Assembly (NCBI GenBank): GCA_900312665.1
Contig: ONZQ02000005.1
Coordinates: forward strand, 660,119 to 724,118
Reading direction: 5' to 3'
Length of the DNA: 64,000 bases
Source of the DNA: Cephalotrichum gorgonifer
Lineage: Eukaryota; Ascomycota; Sordariomycetes; Microascales; Microascaceae
The notes beneath the pieces are model-generated. The model was not told the origin of the DNA and searched no databases. It saw only the letters and a program-made list of their open reading frames with translations. Both the position numbers and the translations under genes were made by a program. Each line of letters starts with the position of its first letter. The stretch's first letter is position 1. Shown in pieces: positions 36,201 through 46,881 of the stretch.

Positions 36201-36564
36201 TACAGCCGGCTCCTGTCATGCTCAGCCAAGTTAGCGAGTTCCACGAATAGGGTCCTTTATGCTTATTTCCTGGTCCAATCGTCCCAGGTGATTCTGTACG
36301 CGCGTCGAGCATCTTCCCATTTTCCTGTTCGTATTCATCTAGGCCATTGCACTGTTGTCGAAGCGCAAGCTTCAGGATTTCGTTGCACTTCTCCCTCACC
36401 CACGACACTGTTTCAACAGAAAACTCACCTCCCATTCTCCTAACTTACTACACTTACACAGGCCCTTCATCTCTCTGTTGCCTTCTAGTTCTTTCTGCAA
36501 ACCTCTTTAGTCTCCTCGGACTCCTCGGGCTAATCTAAACTCAGCGTGATTTGCAGAAGTCGCC

Positions 36565-39500
36565 ATGGCCCCGCAGGACTCTCACCGGGATTCCGGCCCT
36601 GCCGGACACACAGCGACGGAGGCGAGCCATGTCCTGTCAGACAACCCTACGCCCACAACGACCCCTGATCCAGATACCAAGGCGTCAGCTGAGGCCAAGA
36701 AGTGCAGCAAACTAAAGCACAAGAAGAAGCATTCCAAAACCAAATCGGGTAAATCTAAGCCGTCTAAAAAGTTAGACGTCCTAGAAAGCGACTCCGACTC
36801 GTCCTCGGACTCCGATCTGTCCTCGTCAGACGACAGCGATGAAGACGTTAGTGACTCGGAATCCGAAATCGAGGTGAAGAAGTCGAAGAAAAAGACCCTC
36901 AAGTCGAAAAAGAAAGTGCGGAAGGGAAAGAAATCCCGCCTACCTCATGGTGAGTCCGAGATCGATGAGACTTCGGAGCTCTCCAGTGAGACTAAAGAGG
37001 ACGGTGATGTAGCCGAAGATGATGCCGATAGTGAGGAGGACGGCCAGGATGGCCGCCAAGGAAAACAGCAGGTGGACGCTCTGCAACTGCAGCAGCTCCA
37101 GCAACTAAGTCAGTTACTGCAGCAAGGCCAGCAACGTGCGGCTGCCTCGAACTCAGTCGGACTCGTCCCCGGCAACCCCGGACAAGCAATCCAACCAGAT
37201 GCCTCCCAGATACAAGGCTTTTTGCAGTCCCCCTTCGTGAAACAGGTTTACGGCGCTCAACTTGGCCAACTGCTCCAGGCCACCCCTGGCCAGGTTGGAG
37301 ACCTTGCACCAAAGGGGAATGGCCTGGCGCGGAGAAAGGCAGTCGCCGGCGGCGGCACACGGCAGGACAAGAAGGGCGAGATAGAGAAGGGCCCAAGCAA
37401 TGGGGAGGTCGAGTTCAAACGTGTCGACCAGGTGTGGGATAGCACTATCCACAACTACAAGCTCAAGGACACTACGCAGAGCGATGCGACCTCGAAATAC
37501 GAGGGCTTCGTCTTCCACGTTCGACGCACGTTCGACTGGGAGGGAAAGTACAAGACAACTTATGTTGACATCAAGAGCAAGGCTTTGCGCGAATGCCTCC
37601 AGGAGGTGATCGGTAATGTCAAGGGTCTAAGTCTAGTTGAAGAGGCACCGAAGCTAGACCCAAACATGCTATTTTTGTAAGTCTTTCGCTCTAATGAATG
37701 GACTCGGCGGTTATGGAGGAATAATGTGTCTGACATGTGGAGGATTTAGGTATCTCGACGACTTCCGTGCTCACTTGAAAGTGCTGAAGAAGACCAAGGC
37801 CAGCGGGGCGACGAAGAAGGATCGCAAGCGCGAAGAGAAGCACCTTGTCGTGAAGCGAAGCCACCTCAAACTCCTTGTCGAATACCTCAAAGAGGATTAC
37901 GCCGAGGTTAAGAAGAGGTAAGGTGTATTTCTAAATATCGCTACTACATGGATTGGCTAACTGTTGATGGCAGCCTCTACCCAATGCTAGAGAATGGCCT
38001 TATCACCTTTGATCTGATTTGGGCGCTATGGAAACCGGGCACGCTGGTGTATAGCGGAACGTATGGTAGTAACGACGAACCCAGGGCCTTCAAAGTTGAT
38101 ACGGCAGAGAAGCACTCTTCGATGATTCGAGGCGATTTCTACTGGGTGGAAGGAAAGGTGTGAACTCTTCCACTACCTCTGCTCGGCATTATCCCCGACT
38201 AACCTGGTTCTCCTCTACAGTACTTCGAATACGACGGCAAGCAATTCGGCTACGGAACGACGTCTATCGACATTCCCGACTTCCAGGGCGCGCGCAAGAT
38301 CACGAGCCTCCCCTGCTTCCCCCTCAAGTATCACAAGAACGAAGCTCAGCTAAGGGAGACACTGATTGAGCGGGGAAAGAAGTTTACCCAATTGGGCGGT
38401 GTACACTTCAAGAGCCATCAGGGCATGGCGTTCTTCAAGAAGAAGAAGGCGGTCGTGAAGGTCAACATCAACGGTCGCGTGATGGTGGATCCGGCTATCC
38501 ACCGACGGATCAACCCTAATTACCAAGTATCGATCGTCAGGGCCAAAGATCACGACACGGAATTATCTGATGGGGAAGACTCGGGTGAGGACGGGGGCGG
38601 GTGTGGCTGCAACTCCGGAAGTGAGGAAGGCGAGGGCGGCGCCGGGACAGGGGATGAGAAGGAGGAACGTTCGAAATACGTTGTGAGGATGGTCAAGGCT
38701 AGGAACGGCAAGACCCTGAGGGTGAGGGTTCCCGTGGAAGAAGCGGAAAACGGTTCGGGTGAGAAGATAGACGCCGTGGCGCCCAAGGACGGAGACAGCG
38801 ATACTAAGGTCAACACCGAGGAGGCATCGGAGCACACGGAGGAGCCGGAGACCCCGACGACACCAGTGTTCTCCGACGAAGACTATCTCATCTCGTCGCC
38901 GGTGGTGCTGGGGTTCGCATTCTCGGAGAAGCTCTGGCTCGAGTTTACGGTTTCGGGCATCAAGAACATCCAGTGGAACGAGGGTGCATACGAGTCTCTG
39001 GTTCTGGAGCCCAAGACGAAGGACATTGTCAAGGTAAGTGACCGCGTCTGTTGGACGTACCTGTGGAGATTATGGAACCGATGGAACTAACGCAAATGTA
39101 GGCTCTAGTTGAATCCCACAAGTATCACGCTGCCGAGAGCATTGACGACGTTATTCAGGGCAAGGGCAAGGGCCTAGTCGGTAAGTTTCGAAACCACACT
39201 GCGAAGGAAACGGCAAACTAATGCGTAATAGCCGTTCTCCACGGACCTCCTGGTACCGGAAAAACCCTCACCGCCGAGGGCATTAGTGAGCTTCTGAAGT
39301 GTCCCTTGTACATGGCGTCGGCCGGCGAGCTAGGGACGGACTCAAGGCTCCTCGAGGGCGAGCTGCAAAAGATCCTCGACATTTGCCACGCATGGGGCGC
39401 CATCCTCTTGCTAGACGAGGCCGATGTGTTCCTCGAGAAGCGCACCGTGCACGACATACACAGGAACGCCCTCGTCAGCATCTTCCTCCGACAGCTCGAG

Positions 39501-39943
39501 TACTTCCAGGGAATTTTGTTTTTGACTACCAACCGCGTAGAGGTAAGATCCCCGCACCCTAAAAATAGGAGGATACACCCGCTGACTCTCCCAAGACCTT
39601 CGACGATGCCTTCCAGTCGCGTATTCACATCGCCCTCCGGTACGACTCGCTGGACCAGAAGGCCAAGAAGGCCATCTTCAAGATCTTCATCGAACGCGTA
39701 CGCGTCCTTGAGAAGGCGGATCTCATGCCGTTCACGGAGGAGGACTACACGAATCTCGCGAAGTATGATCTCAATGGGCGGCAGATCAAGAACACGGTGA
39801 GGACGGCGCAGGCCTTGGCGGTTAACAAGGGGGAGCCGCTGGACATGGGGCACATTCGGCAGGTGCTGGATGTGCTGGTGAGCTTCGATAGGGACCTGAA
39901 GGGGGGAACGGGGTATCAGGAGGCGATGCGGAGTTATTTCTAG
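36565..39943 (+). CDS. AAA ATPase with a DUF7025-like region before the AAA domain
   Basis: Seven exons are inferred: 36565-37676, 37750-37917, 37974-38157, 38221-39033, 39102-39180, 39232-39542 and 39596-39943. They encode 1004 residues with the frame kept throughout. The first third is disordered, with Lys-rich and Ser/Asp-rich tracts and a Gln-rich stretch. A globular region follows with LYPMLENGLITFDLIWALWKPG near residues 427-447, the pattern of the DUF7025-type domain that precedes AAA modules in many fungal proteins. An acidic insert lies near 610-690. The AAA domain has Walker A GPPGTGKT at 790-797, Walker B LLLDEAD at 844-850, and a sensor-type TTNR just before the last intron. Function in the family is poorly known; remodelling of a protein or membrane complex is inference. 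The acidic/basic N-terminus could mean a nuclear protein. Confidence 0.92.
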
Positions 39944-40546
39944 GTCTGGGTGAGGGTTTAATAGCGGGCATGCCGTATGTGCGTGTATGTATTTCAGGAA
40001 ATTAGACTGAAAGTGAGCTGTTGACTGTCTTGATACTGTTCTAGACATTTATGGTGTCGGAGTAGTGGACTCTTCTATCGTGGTTTATTAACTGGTAGTT
40101 CGTTGCTTGGTAAGAAAGTGGGCTGGGATTAGGATTCCCCTTGCGTCTGGTTTTGGGAGCTAAGAGTTCTCTGTTAAATTTGGCTGGATACCACGCGGTG
40201 CACATTGGCTGTGGAATAGATGTTGGACTTCATGGGACGAATTTCTCAGAAGCCGGGTGAGCTGGGGGAAAGGGGGAATGAAAGGGGGGGGTTTGGTATT
40301 GAAAGAGTTTCTAAGCTGGATAGAGAGAAAAATGTATTACTATGGTATATGGTATATGACGTATGGCATCAGCTATCCCAATCTAACGCCTGCTGTCTAG
40401 GAAGAATGCTAGATATGTATGGTACTTGTATAATGCGCCCCTTTCGATATCGGTCCTTTGCTTCCTCTGGAGGAAACGAAATGACTGACTGGTTATGTTT
40501 ATAGCACAATGGCTGGGTATATAGATGAAGAGAGGAAAGGGAGAGG

Positions 40547-40579
<33 letters not shown>

Positions 40580-40903
40580 NNNNNNNNNNNNNNNNNNNNN
40601 NNNNNNNNNNNNNNNNNNNNNNNNNNNNNNNNNNNNNNNNNNNNNNNNNNNNNNNNNNNNNNNNNNNNNNNNNNNNNNNNNNNNNNNNNNNNNNNNNNNN
40701 NNNNNNNNNNNNNNNNNNNNNNNNNNNNNNNNNNNNNNNNNNNNNNNNNNNNNNNNNNNNNNNNNNNNNNNNNNNNNNNNNNNNNNNNNNNNNNNNNNNN
40801 NNNNNNNNNNNNNNNNNNNNNNNNNNNNNNNNNNNNNNNNNNNNNNNNNNNNNNNNNNNNNNNNNNNNNNNNNNNNNNNNNNNNNNNNNNNNNNNNNNNN
40901 NNN

Positions 40904-40937
<34 letters not shown>

Positions 40938-41031
40938 TAGAAGGGGAGAGACAGAGAAAGGCGGAGGCGGAAAGGTAGGGAGAGACACAAGGAGGGAAAG
41001 GAAGGAAGCTCAACGGTACCCGTCCGGACTC
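39944..41031. other. Convergent spacer with an N gap in a GA repeat
   Basis: This spacer lies between the 3' ends of the AAA ATPase gene (+) and the DUF3433-type gene (-). Apart from the GA microsatellite and the assembly gap it shows no coding signal. Confidence 0.65.
40550..40933 (+). repeat. GA microsatellite containing an assembly gap
   Basis: A (GA)n run enters an N stretch at 40580-40903 and resumes as (GA)n. All frames across it, which appear as Arg-Glu or Ser-Leu repeats, are artefacts of the microsatellite and the gap. Confidence 0.95.
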
Positions 41032-44000
41032 CTACTTCCTCCACCCCCGAATGAACCTCTTGCGCCCCAGTAACTCGAACCCGGCATCCTCCCCATCGGC
41101 CACACCTCCCGATCCGAGGACGCGGATCCCAAAAGCCCTGTCGTCACCGGCTTGATAGGCGCTGCTGTACTCCTCGCTGCTATAGCCCTCACCGTTCCGC
41201 CCCCGTACCTCTTCTACCGCTACGCTCTTCCCCACCGTACTCGTCGACGCCGAGAATGGATCATCCGCCTTCCTCCGCGTAAACCACCCCACACTAAACA
41301 CGGTCGGGCCCACCCCGCCGCCGAATGCCTTCTGCACCTGCGACTCCCGCATCCGCTCCGCCCCGGGGGGTAGGTGCGCGAGGACGTTCCCATCCGCCAG
41401 AAGCGCCCCCATCGACGCGACGGACAGCAGCGCCTCGCTCCTGGGCGCGCGGTCGTCCCCGACGAGCGCCCACGAGAGGATCGCGAGGACGAGGATGCAC
41501 GACAGGAGCGCCTCGAGGACGCGCGTCGTGGGCGCGTCCTGTATCAGCTTCCTCCTGTGCGACAGGTTGTTGGGCGTGTTCCCAACGGCCTGGACCCAGG
41601 GCATCGCCTCCGCCGCGGAGAGGGAGGGGTCGATGGCGGACGTGGCGGCGGTGGGGGCCGTGTTCCCGTCGCTGTCGGTCCAGTTGTAGACGTAGAAGGA
41701 GTCGTTCACGAGGGTCCTCCGCCAGTTGAAGTTTATGTCCTGGGCGCGGATGATGCCGTGCTGCCACCGGATCGCGTCGGCGATCGACTCCGCCGCCGCC
41801 GGGTCCGGCGACCCGAGGGCCGACGGCGGGATGGCGTACCGCGAGCTGACGAGCAGGCTGAAGAACTCGTCGTACACGTCCGAGGACGAGACGTTGGCGA
41901 GCCACGGGTACACGTCGGACAGGAACTCGGGCGGCGTGGCCGCGCGCGCGGTCGACTCGTCCACCTCGGGCGGGGACTTGGGGTCGACCGCCATGGTGCG
42001 CGCGTTTAGGTGGAACAGGGTGTCCACGACCTCGATCGTCTCGTTGCACCCCATGGCTCCCACGTGCGCGACGGCCGTGGAGTTGGTGTTCGTGTCCGTC
42101 AGGCGGCCCCACGTGTAGAAGAGGTCCGAGCACTGACGTGTGCGCGGGTTGTGCATGGCGGCGCCGAAGTGCACGTCGCCCGCGAGGTTCGCCTTGTTCA
42201 TCCCGTCGAGATCTTGCTCGCTGCTGGCTGCCGTGGGGAATATGGCGTTGCTTCTCTCCGCAAGGCTGGAAGAGAAGCAGGACTCGGCGGCCACGTCGAT
42301 GCGCAGAGGGTTGGGGGTACTCGAGATGACGTACCCTCCCAGCGTTAGGTTCGCCCGGATGTCCTTCTCGGAGTACATCCGGCAGGAGAGTCGGGAGCGG
42401 AGGGCAGGGAGGCGTACGGAGACCGTCATCTCAGTCAAATCGCGCCCGCCGTCGTCCTCGAGGATCGACAGTTGGTTGGTCGTCGTGTCGTAATGAAGGG
42501 TCTGGAACGCCAAGTCCCCAAAGGTGGCAGCCGGGTAGGTGAGATTGGCGCCAAGGATGAGCGACGCCGTGACGGCTTCCGAATTGCAACAGTTCTCCAC
42601 GGTCCGGTTACCCTGGGTTGACCAGGTGAAGTAGTCTGATGTGGGGGCCGTTACGTGGGTCGTCGCCGGCACGGGTTCTGGCGTGTAGAGAGCACCGGAG
42701 AAGATGGTCAGGGTGGCACCGACCAGGACGGCCAGTGTCGAGGACATGACGGCGAGGTTCCCCCTCACAGCGGCCGCCCACACGATTCTAGGTCGTGACA
42801 TGTCCAGGAAGTCCAGTCCCACGGTCTGGCGGAAGGAGCCCCCGCGATTGAGGCCCACGTACGGAGCGAGGCTACGGATGGTGCTGTCGGCGACGCTGTA
42901 GTAGAACGCCACGAGGCCGAGGAGCAGCGCGGGGATGGCGCTCGTCCAGAAGAGGCTGTCGTCGTCGTCACGGACGTACACGAGGCCGTCCTTCGACTGG
43001 GACTTGCGGAGGAGAATCTCGAGGGTGCCGATCATTCCCACGAGGACAAAGAGGCCTGCCGTACGGCTGGCGAAGTTGAGAGTAGGGGGGTGAGGCCATT
43101 TTGGGGGTCCCGCAGGGGGCACGGGTGGAGCTTGTAGGTCAGGTAAGTTGCTGCCGTAGATCTTGAAGGCGCCGGCCGGGTCACGGGTGCTGTCGCTGAC
43201 GCCCGTGGCCGGATCGTAGGTGTCGATACTAGTGGAGTACTGTGAGCCGAGGAGACGTCCCCGGATAGTCTCCATGTCCGCGGCTCCGGTGCCGCGAAGG
43301 GTATGCAGGAGGGGCTTGCTGTGTGCTAGCAGCGCCGCAACGTTGATGAGGCTGTTTGGAGCCTGGGGGAGAATTCCTCGCCTGGGCACAAAGAAGATGG
43401 CCGCCACTGCGATGAGCAGACACGGGGCAAAGAGTCCGGTGAGCAGATGAACCGGCAGGCTCCTCGCTACGAGCCGAACCTCCGTTGTAGTCGCGGGGGC
43501 GGTCGTGGGCTGCGAAGCCTCTTCCATGAGGGCTTCGCGCGCGATGAAAACAGTATACTGTCTGTAGTAATCCTGGACGAGCCGAGTGAGATAGGTGTTA
43601 TCTAGTAGCTCATCTAGAGTGGGAGGCTCCTCCCTTGTGTCCTGCATCCTGTATCGCATAGCAGCCAACATCGGCACGTCAGCGTCTACCGAGGCGTCTG
43701 AACCCAGAAACCCCCACGCATTCCCGTAGGGTCCGCTGTTGACGGATACCAAACCTGTGTAGCTATCGAAGTGCGCCCGCAGGATGCTGGCCGGGTGCAC
43801 GTTGCTCAGCCTTCGGGGGGCGGCGCCCGCGACCTCGTCGACAGATATCAGTTCAGTCCCGTTCTTGACTACCAGCACATCCGTGATGGCATAGTCAGGT
43901 CTGCAGATGAACTGGGTCGTGCGCCCTAGCGTCGCGTTGATGGGTACGTTGGAGGCCCAGGGCTCCGATGGGAACGAGTCAAGATCCATCTTGACATTCG

Positions 44001-45273
44001 CGAGGACCACAGCTACCCTCCTGTCATCCGGGTCATCCGAGCCGTTGCAGCTCGCCGGCTCGAAGAGGAACCTGTATGCGTTGTCCACCCCAGCGTTCAA
44101 CCCGTCATTCATCACACGTATCTTGAGGTCGCAGTCGCCAGACGAGACGGTGGCGTTCAGCTTCGTCCATTGGCTCTTTACGTACAGCATGCCGTCGAGG
44201 ACAATGTCGGCCGGCTCGCAATCCAACAGGCCTGAGAACCCGTCGACCGTCACATTTACTTGGGCGGCTTCGGGGGCCGCGAAGGGTTGGTAGGCGTGAG
44301 TCTTGGACGTGCCATCCGGGAACGTCAAATTGCCCATGACGAGGCCGGCCATGTAGAAGTGCGGCATCGACCCCACGTCCAGTAGGCGCTCCGAGCTGTC
44401 CATGAAGGCGTTCCGCAGTGTCACCGAGGTCTCGGGACTCACCACCCCGAGGAGGGACGGCGAGATCATGGCCGTAGCGATGACGACCAAGACCCTCAAG
44501 AGCACGCTTACAAGCGAGATGGATGCCACGAGGTAGTCTCCATATCTAAAGGCCTTCAAAATCGCAACGGGCTGAAAGTCGGAGACATAGTCGAGGAGTA
44601 GCGTGCGGTCCGCGTCGGCAGGCCCCCGGGAGAGACGGATCCAGGGAGCCGTCGCCTTCGCTTGATACTCCACGCGCGACCACAGCGCCATGGTGAGAGT
44701 TACGACTGCGGTGCCGGCGTACTGCCACACATACCGCGAATTACCCGGGATCCCCAGGCCGCCATTAGAATTGGAGTGCGCGAGGAGGCCCTGCGGGACG
44801 GCCATTAAGGCGGCGAAGAGGAGGGCGAACGCGAGGAGGACTAGGCGCCGGAGGTAAAGCGGTCGCCAACTGAGTGAGGCATCGGCAATTTTGTGGGATG
44901 TGTCGCGGCCGGGCGGGCCGTCAGCCAGGAAGGGCGCCGTGGGTGCGAGGGTGACATCCACCTCTCGCTTGGCCTCGGTAGTCAGGGTGGGGGTAGATGC
45001 CGTCTTTGGGGGCGAGATGTCGCCTGATAGGGGCTCGAAAGCAGGGTCCGACGAGAAGGATGAGACTCGCTTCGAGCCGCTAAGTGAGGCGCCGCGGTTA
45101 ACTGGGCGTCGGGGAATTTTGAAAGAGGAGGGGGCGTGGTACGGACGCTGGGCGGGAGGGCTCGGGCTATTAAATTGGGAATCTCGCTTGTCGTCGCGGT
45201 CGGGAACGGCATGGTAGTTAGTGGTTTGCGGGGAAGTGTGTTGCCCGAGCTGGCCTAAAGGGGTGAAGGCCAT
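41032..45273 (-). CDS. Large DUF3433-type fungal membrane protein
   Basis: One uninterrupted 1413-codon frame. The N-terminus (about 1-130) is polar and Ser/Pro-rich, probably cytoplasmic. LSWRPLYLRRLVLLAFALLFAAL, broken here as LSWRPLYLRR then a hydrophobic helix, starts the membrane part and matches the start of DUF3433 regions. I count about eight hydrophobic helices: near 140-160, 180-200, 245-275, 605-630, 740-755, 775-795, 820-850 and 1260-1285. Between them are two large, Asn-x-Ser/Thr-rich loops (about 280-600 and 860-1255) that look extracellular or lumenal and heavily N-glycosylated. The paired layout of helices and loops suggests two DUF3433 repeats. Function is unknown for the family; a cell-surface or wall-related role is inference. 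Confidence 0.88.
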   Translation of the reverse strand: MAFTPLGQLGQHTSPQTTNYHAVPDRDDKRDSQFNSPSPPAQRPYHAPSSFKIPRRPVNRGASLSGSKRVSSFSSDPAFEPLSGDISPPKTASTPTLTTEAKREVDVTLAPTAPFLADGPPGRDTSHKIADASLSWRPLYLRRLVLLAFALLFAALMAVPQGLLAHSNSNGGLGIPGNSRYVWQYAGTAVVTLTMALWSRVEYQAKATAPWIRLSRGPADADRTLLLDYVSDFQPVAILKAFRYGDYLVASISLVSVLLRVLVVIATAMISPSLLGVVSPETSVTLRNAFMDSSERLLDVGSMPHFYMAGLVMGNLTFPDGTSKTHAYQPFAAPEAAQVNVTVDGFSGLLDCEPADIVLDGMLYVKSQWTKLNATVSSGDCDLKIRVMNDGLNAGVDNAYRFLFEPASCNGSDDPDDRRVAVVLANVKMDLDSFPSEPWASNVPINATLGRTTQFICRPDYAITDVLVVKNGTELISVDEVAGAAPRRLSNVHPASILRAHFDSYTGLVSVNSGPYGNAWGFLGSDASVDADVPMLAAMRYRMQDTREEPPTLDELLDNTYLTRLVQDYYRQYTVFIAREALMEEASQPTTAPATTTEVRLVARSLPVHLLTGLFAPCLLIAVAAIFFVPRRGILPQAPNSLINVAALLAHSKPLLHTLRGTGAADMETIRGRLLGSQYSTSIDTYDPATGVSDSTRDPAGAFKIYGSNLPDLQAPPVPPAGPPKWPHPPTLNFASRTAGLFVLVGMIGTLEILLRKSQSKDGLVYVRDDDDSLFWTSAIPALLLGLVAFYYSVADSTIRSLAPYVGLNRGGSFRQTVGLDFLDMSRPRIVWAAAVRGNLAVMSSTLAVLVGATLTIFSGALYTPEPVPATTHVTAPTSDYFTWSTQGNRTVENCCNSEAVTASLILGANLTYPAATFGDLAFQTLHYDTTTNQLSILEDDGGRDLTEMTVSVRLPALRSRLSCRMYSEKDIRANLTLGGYVISSTPNPLRIDVAAESCFSSSLAERSNAIFPTAASSEQDLDGMNKANLAGDVHFGAAMHNPRTRQCSDLFYTWGRLTDTNTNSTAVAHVGAMGCNETIEVVDTLFHLNARTMAVDPKSPPEVDESTARAATPPEFLSDVYPWLANVSSSDVYDEFFSLLVSSRYAIPPSALGSPDPAAAESIADAIRWQHGIIRAQDINFNWRRTLVNDSFYVYNWTDSDGNTAPTAATSAIDPSLSAAEAMPWVQAVGNTPNNLSHRRKLIQDAPTTRVLEALLSCILVLAILSWALVGDDRAPRSEALLSVASMGALLADGNVLAHLPPGAERMRESQVQKAFGGGVGPTVFSVGWFTRRKADDPFSASTSTVGKSVAVEEVRGRNGEGYSSEEYSSAYQAGDDRAFGIRVLGSGGVADGEDAGFELLGRKRFIRGWRK

Positions 45274-46881
45274 CTTGGAAGTGTATCGCCCAACAATAAC
45301 CAGGACGGCGGGTTGGGGGCCTGAGATATGTTGAAGCCGATGAGCCGCCTACTGACTCATGAGAGGAGTATACCGCGCAGTCGTCCTGGCCAGGCCCTAA
45401 ATTGAACTCATATTACAAGGAATTTCGATGGGGCGTTCTGAAAAACATAGAGCGAGGGTGTTCGTGAGGCACGTGTGACGATGGGCTCTTGGAGCGTGGA
45501 CTTTAGAGTCGAGAGGAGCGAATTGAAAGAAGAGGTCTCAAGTCATCTCTGTGGGGATGTATTAAAGCCTTCCTGCCTTGGAACAGTCGCCCTAAGCTTA
45601 CCAATGCACAGTCAAAGGAAGGGGTGATCGTGCACAAGGGTCTCTGTCCCCCTGCAGGGGCATCCATGCAAGATGGAAGACGGTGGAGTGGTTGGTCTAC
45701 ATATTGGTCGGTACTTGTCATTCTGTACATAGTGGCAGCCGATGTGACTTCGTGCAGGGATAGAAAAGATGTGAATGCGAATGCGAGTACGGAGTACTGA
45801 CCTCTGGTATGGCCCGGACCACTGGGTGGAGGTAGTGTAAGTGTGGCCATCATCTGTGCAAGGAGGATACAAGGGCGGCAGTGGCAGTGCGGAGTGGGGG
45901 GGGGGAAGTGTTTCAGAGCGGAACAGCTATGACAGCCCTATTAAAGCCTGGCGACAGGGATCAGACAAGCGGCCGCGCTGGGATGGATACATAGGTACGG
46001 CGCCTGTGGAATCATCGCGCAAACCCGGTTCTAAACTTCCACCCGAGGTGTAGAACGGAAGAGCTCCTCAGACACAAAGAAGGGAATAGAGAAGTGTTTC
46101 CTGTGCTGTGTTCCGGCCGAAAAGCAATGAAGGGCAATGGAGATGTCGAAGCATTCCATTCTTGCCGCTCAGAATGTTAGCCTCGATCCTTCGGGGCAGT
46201 GCGACGATCCCAAGCACCCAATCGGGAGAGTGAACAATACTTGAACGGGTCTGCACTGCATATGGGGTATAACACCTTGCATACTCATACATGTCCCCTG
46301 GAAATAGGAGAGGACTCGGCGGCTATTTTGGGTCGACGAGTGGACCGCAGAACACAGCCGACCTGGACTAGTCGAAGCCTCACCTCCCTGCCCGCGTTCC
46401 ACGTTTCTCTGCCGGAAACTAACTCTTGGAGACCATGGTGAGCCCAGCCCTGTGGGTCGATCTGGTGGTCCAATGGCATTATGGTAGCGCGCAACGCAAC
46501 ATCTGTGGCTTCTACTCCCCCTGCCCTGCCACTCACCCAACACCCACACGACCGCTCTCACCGAGCCTCCCTCCCAAAACTGGTGTCTTGGTGACCACAT
46601 ACAGAGCACATTACATAGTACATGTAAATTCCGACGCGAGGGCACCTCTAACAACGCCCAAGCAAGGAAATTGTTCCAGCGCTACCGTGAAACAACAAAC
46701 CACTATCGATGTATTCAATATTTGAACAATATGTAGCGGCCGCACGGAGTACTTTTTCATACAATAAACCTCATTCAAATCAGAAAACCCCAATCCACCT
46801 CCGCTCGGATCCACCAGGATGTCGTGGCACCCGGTTGACCGATATCAAGAGCCTATCGTCGTTGCCCCGGCCTCATCCTCA
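45274..46881. other. Intergenic region
   Basis: These 1.6 kb lie between the DUF3433-type gene start (-) and the 3' end of the protease-like/CorA-like gene (-). No gene is supported. The 14-mer AGTACATGTAAATT at 46618-46631 is identical to one at 12039-12052. Confidence 0.6.

Larger units (their letters stand above)
31617..36564. other. Long intergenic region without a convincing gene
   Basis: Nearly 5 kb lie between the channel gene (-) and the AAA ATPase gene (+). The left part contains a pentamer repeat (32185-32209) and a coding-like relic on the minus strand (32914-33200). From about 34800 to 36560 the plus strand is strongly pyrimidine-rich. It contains frames of 260 codons (34796-35578) and 192 codons (35607-36185) that have Ser/Pro/Leu/His-rich composition without motifs. 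I read that part as promoter and leader sequence rather than protein-coding. Confidence 0.5.

Noticed and set aside
40369..41073. Frames of up to 214 codons crossing the second N gap
   Set aside because: They are artefacts of the GA microsatellite and of the gap, as above.
41294..42133. 279-codon minus-strand frame and several plus-strand frames within the DUF3433-type gene
   Set aside because: They are out-of-frame shadows of a long, GC-rich coding region.
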